A DNA stretch of 13,929 nucleotides. It comes from Nitrososphaerota archaeon. GTDB lineage: Archaea; Thermoproteota; EX4484-205; JAAOZO01. The notes beneath the pieces are model-generated. The model was given only the letters and a program-made list of their open reading frames with translations. It searched no databases and was not told where the DNA came from. This document shows positions 12,548-13,929 of this stretch, piece by piece. The stretch's first letter is position 1; each line of letters opens with the position of its first letter. The position numbers and the translations under genes are program-made. The stretch is taken from NCBI GenBank assembly GCA_011605715.1, contig JAAOZO010000124.1:1-13929 (forward strand), written 5' to 3'.

Positions 12548-13852
12548 ATGTCCACAGAAGCAAAAGAGGCTAAACCCTCAAGTGGAATACTTCCCAGACT
12601 CTTGGCGGCGTTCGTGATAGGTTTAATCCTTGGAGGTATTGGCATCTTCGCAGTTCAATCTTCACAGTACAGTGCGCAACTCAGTGAACTTCAAAGTAAA
12701 GTTCAGTCGTTGCAAGCAACAGTAGACGCATTAAACACTACAAAAGTTTACACGATAGGCGTCTCTTTCCCACTCACAGGAGAGCTTTCAGATGTTGGAA
12801 ATCAGTGGAAAACCGTTGCTCAAATGGCACTAAATGATTTAAACAGCGAACTTGCTAATGAAAACGTTAAAGTCCAGTTTAATTTAGTAGTAGTTGATGA
12901 CAAGACTCAAGCTCAAGACGCGTTAACAGCAGTGCAATCGTTAGCTCAGCAAGGTATAAAAGTTGTCATAGGTCCTGCAGCAAGTTCTCAGGTGAAAGCT
13001 GTTAAAGCATATGCAGACGCTAACAAGATCCTTATAGTTTCGCCTTCTTCAACCTCTCCTACTCTCGCTATTCCAAATGACTTCATAATTAGAACCGTTG
13101 GTTCTGATGCCGTTCAAGCAGAAGCTCTTGCCAAACTTGCTTTTGAACAAGGAGCAAGAAACGTGATAGTGTTCTATAGAGACGATGAATACGGGCAAGC
13201 TTTTGCTCAATTCTTTAGCAACGTGTTCACTAGCTTAGGAGGAAAGGCGACATTAACAAAATATGCTACTGGATTAGCAGACTACGCTAGTGAAGTTGCG
13301 CAGCTTAGCTCTCAAGTAAAGTCAATTGGTGCGGATGCGGTAGTTATGATTTCGTTCGACACCGATGGTGCTAACATACTTGGACACGCAAAAGATGACT
13401 CCACTTTATCCTCAGTGAAGTGGTTCTCAAGCGAAGGTGTACATGGAACTACTCAGCTTTTAAGTCCTGAGATCGCAACCTTCATAAGGAAAGTTAACTT
13501 ACTTGGTACGAGACCTGTGTTTAAGGAGAATCCTGTGTACAAAGATTTTGCCGCGCGCTACAAAAAATTAACTGGAAGAGATCCTCCTGTGTTTGCGGCA
13601 AATGTGTATGATTCGATAATACTCGTTGGTAAAGCAATTCTGCTAGCTGGAAAGTACGATGGAGAAGCTATAAGAGCAGCAATGTTTAAAGTTGCAAGCA
13701 ATTACTACGGCGCATCTGGATGGTGCATACTGAACGATGCTGGAGACAGAATGTATCAAGACTATGCAATTTGGACAGTGTCCAGCGTTAATGGTACCTA
13801 TGAATATCAAGACGTAGGTAGCTACTCTGGAGGTACAATAACTTGGGGTTAA
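12548..13852 (+). CDS. Membrane-anchored LivJ-type ABC substrate-binding protein
   Basis: This 434-residue periplasmic-binding-protein type I receptor belongs to the branched-chain amino acid (LivJ/AmiC-like) group. Such proteins capture a small ligand outside the cell and deliver it to an ABC importer. Residues 1-13 are cytoplasmic, 14-36 form a transmembrane anchor, and 38-64 (QSSQYSAQLSELQSKVQSLQATVDALN) form a short coiled coil. The ligand-binding domain begins at VYTIGVSFPLTGELSDVGNQ (67-86) and includes VVIGPAASSQVKAVKAYADANKILIVSPSSTSPTLA, FYRDDEYGQAFAQFF and VFAANVYDSIILVGKAI. There is no lipobox cysteine, so anchoring is by the helix. No permease or ATPase gene is in the window; they may lie beyond 13929. 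The ligand cannot be told from sequence: amino acid, amide or urea-type compounds are all possible. Confidence 0.9.
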   Translation: MSTEAKEAKPSSGILPRLLAAFVIGLILGGIGIFAVQSSQYSAQLSELQSKVQSLQATVDALNTTKVYTIGVSFPLTGELSDVGNQWKTVAQMALNDLNSELANENVKVQFNLVVVDDKTQAQDALTAVQSLAQQGIKVVIGPAASSQVKAVKAYADANKILIVSPSSTSPTLAIPNDFIIRTVGSDAVQAEALAKLAFEQGARNVIVFYRDDEYGQAFAQFFSNVFTSLGGKATLTKYATGLADYASEVAQLSSQVKSIGADAVVMISFDTDGANILGHAKDDSTLSSVKWFSSEGVHGTTQLLSPEIATFIRKVNLLGTRPVFKENPVYKDFAARYKKLTGRDPPVFAANVYDSIILVGKAILLAGKYDGEAIRAAMFKVASNYYGASGWCILNDAGDRMYQDYAIWTVSSVNGTYEYQDVGSYSGGTITWG

Positions 13853-13860
13853 GACTAAAA

Positions 13861-13892
13861 ATTTTGTTGTTTTTTTATTATTTGTTTTTCTT
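13861..13892 (+). terminator. T-rich terminator after the substrate-binding protein gene
   Basis: Several oligo-T runs, the longest of seven, begin about ten bases after the stop, typical of archaeal intrinsic termination. Confidence 0.45.
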
Positions 13893-13929
13893 TCAGAAAG
13901 TTATTTATTAGCTCGTTTTAGGTGTGAGC

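Noticed and set aside
13900..13929. Possible TATA box and GTG start of a next gene at the window edge
   Set aside because: TTATTTATTAG and a GTG near 13924 are suggestive, but only two codons are visible, so no gene can be supported.
1..13929. CRISPR array, insertion sequence or integrase
   Set aside because: No regularly spaced direct repeats, transposase motifs or recombinase motifs were found on either strand.

Overview
The window is archaeal chromosome, most likely from the Thermoproteota/TACK side, although the sequence alone does not fix the lineage. It encodes a 20S proteasome alpha subunit, an SBDS/Sdo1 ribosome-maturation factor, a Trm112-type protein and an AglH-like lipid-linked GlcNAc-1-phosphate transferase. 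Promoters look like archaeal TATA boxes about 22-43 bases ahead of start codons, and at least four genes appear to start with TTG. Where a Shine-Dalgarno is present it is GGTGAT. A tRNA-Thr(CGT) carries a 14-nt intron inside the T-loop with a textbook bulge-helix-bulge, a class of intron known mainly from thermophilic Thermoproteota. Base composition is AT-rich apart from the tRNA stems.

Region 1 (1-5813) is an envelope-sugar / N-glycosylation neighbourhood. On the minus strand a WecC-like nucleotide-sugar dehydrogenase overlaps a downstream Trm112-like gene. Divergent from it is a DUF354 GT-B-fold protein. Next come two coupled minus-strand membrane genes: a polytopic protein and a small single-pass protein. 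Then, on the plus strand, an AglH/ALG7-type phosphotransferase is followed by a two-pass 88-residue membrane protein. The dehydrogenase would oxidise a nucleotide sugar, the AglH homologue would start glycan assembly on a lipid carrier, and the DUF354 and membrane proteins are plausible later or accessory steps.

Region 2 (5803-6990) holds thiL (thiamine-monophosphate kinase) on the minus strand and the intron-containing tRNA-Thr gene on the plus strand.

Region 3 (about 6990-10690) looks accessory. Coding density is low, with non-coding gaps of about 350, 517, 237 and 178 bases. It contains an unrecognised acidic protein preceded by a striking pair of 14-bp palindromes, an HD-domain (COG1078, SAMHD1/YwfO-like) phosphohydrolase gene cut by one in-frame TAG just before its last catalytic aspartate, and a YwgA/Panacea-like small protein with its own promoter. 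The HD and YwgA-like pair is the best candidate for a poorly described functional module here.

Region 4 (10691-12125) is psmA followed by the SBDS gene. This is the start of the classical archaeal proteasome/exosome gene string, but no exosome genes follow.

Region 5 (12126-13929) is a 422-base intergenic segment rich in symmetric elements: a perfect TTTCCCGCGGGAAA palindrome, a hairpin, and a 10-bp inverted repeat whose arms each lie just downstream of a TATA box. It is followed by a membrane-anchored LivJ-type substrate-binding protein with a coiled-coil stalk. No transporter permease or ATPase gene is inside the window.
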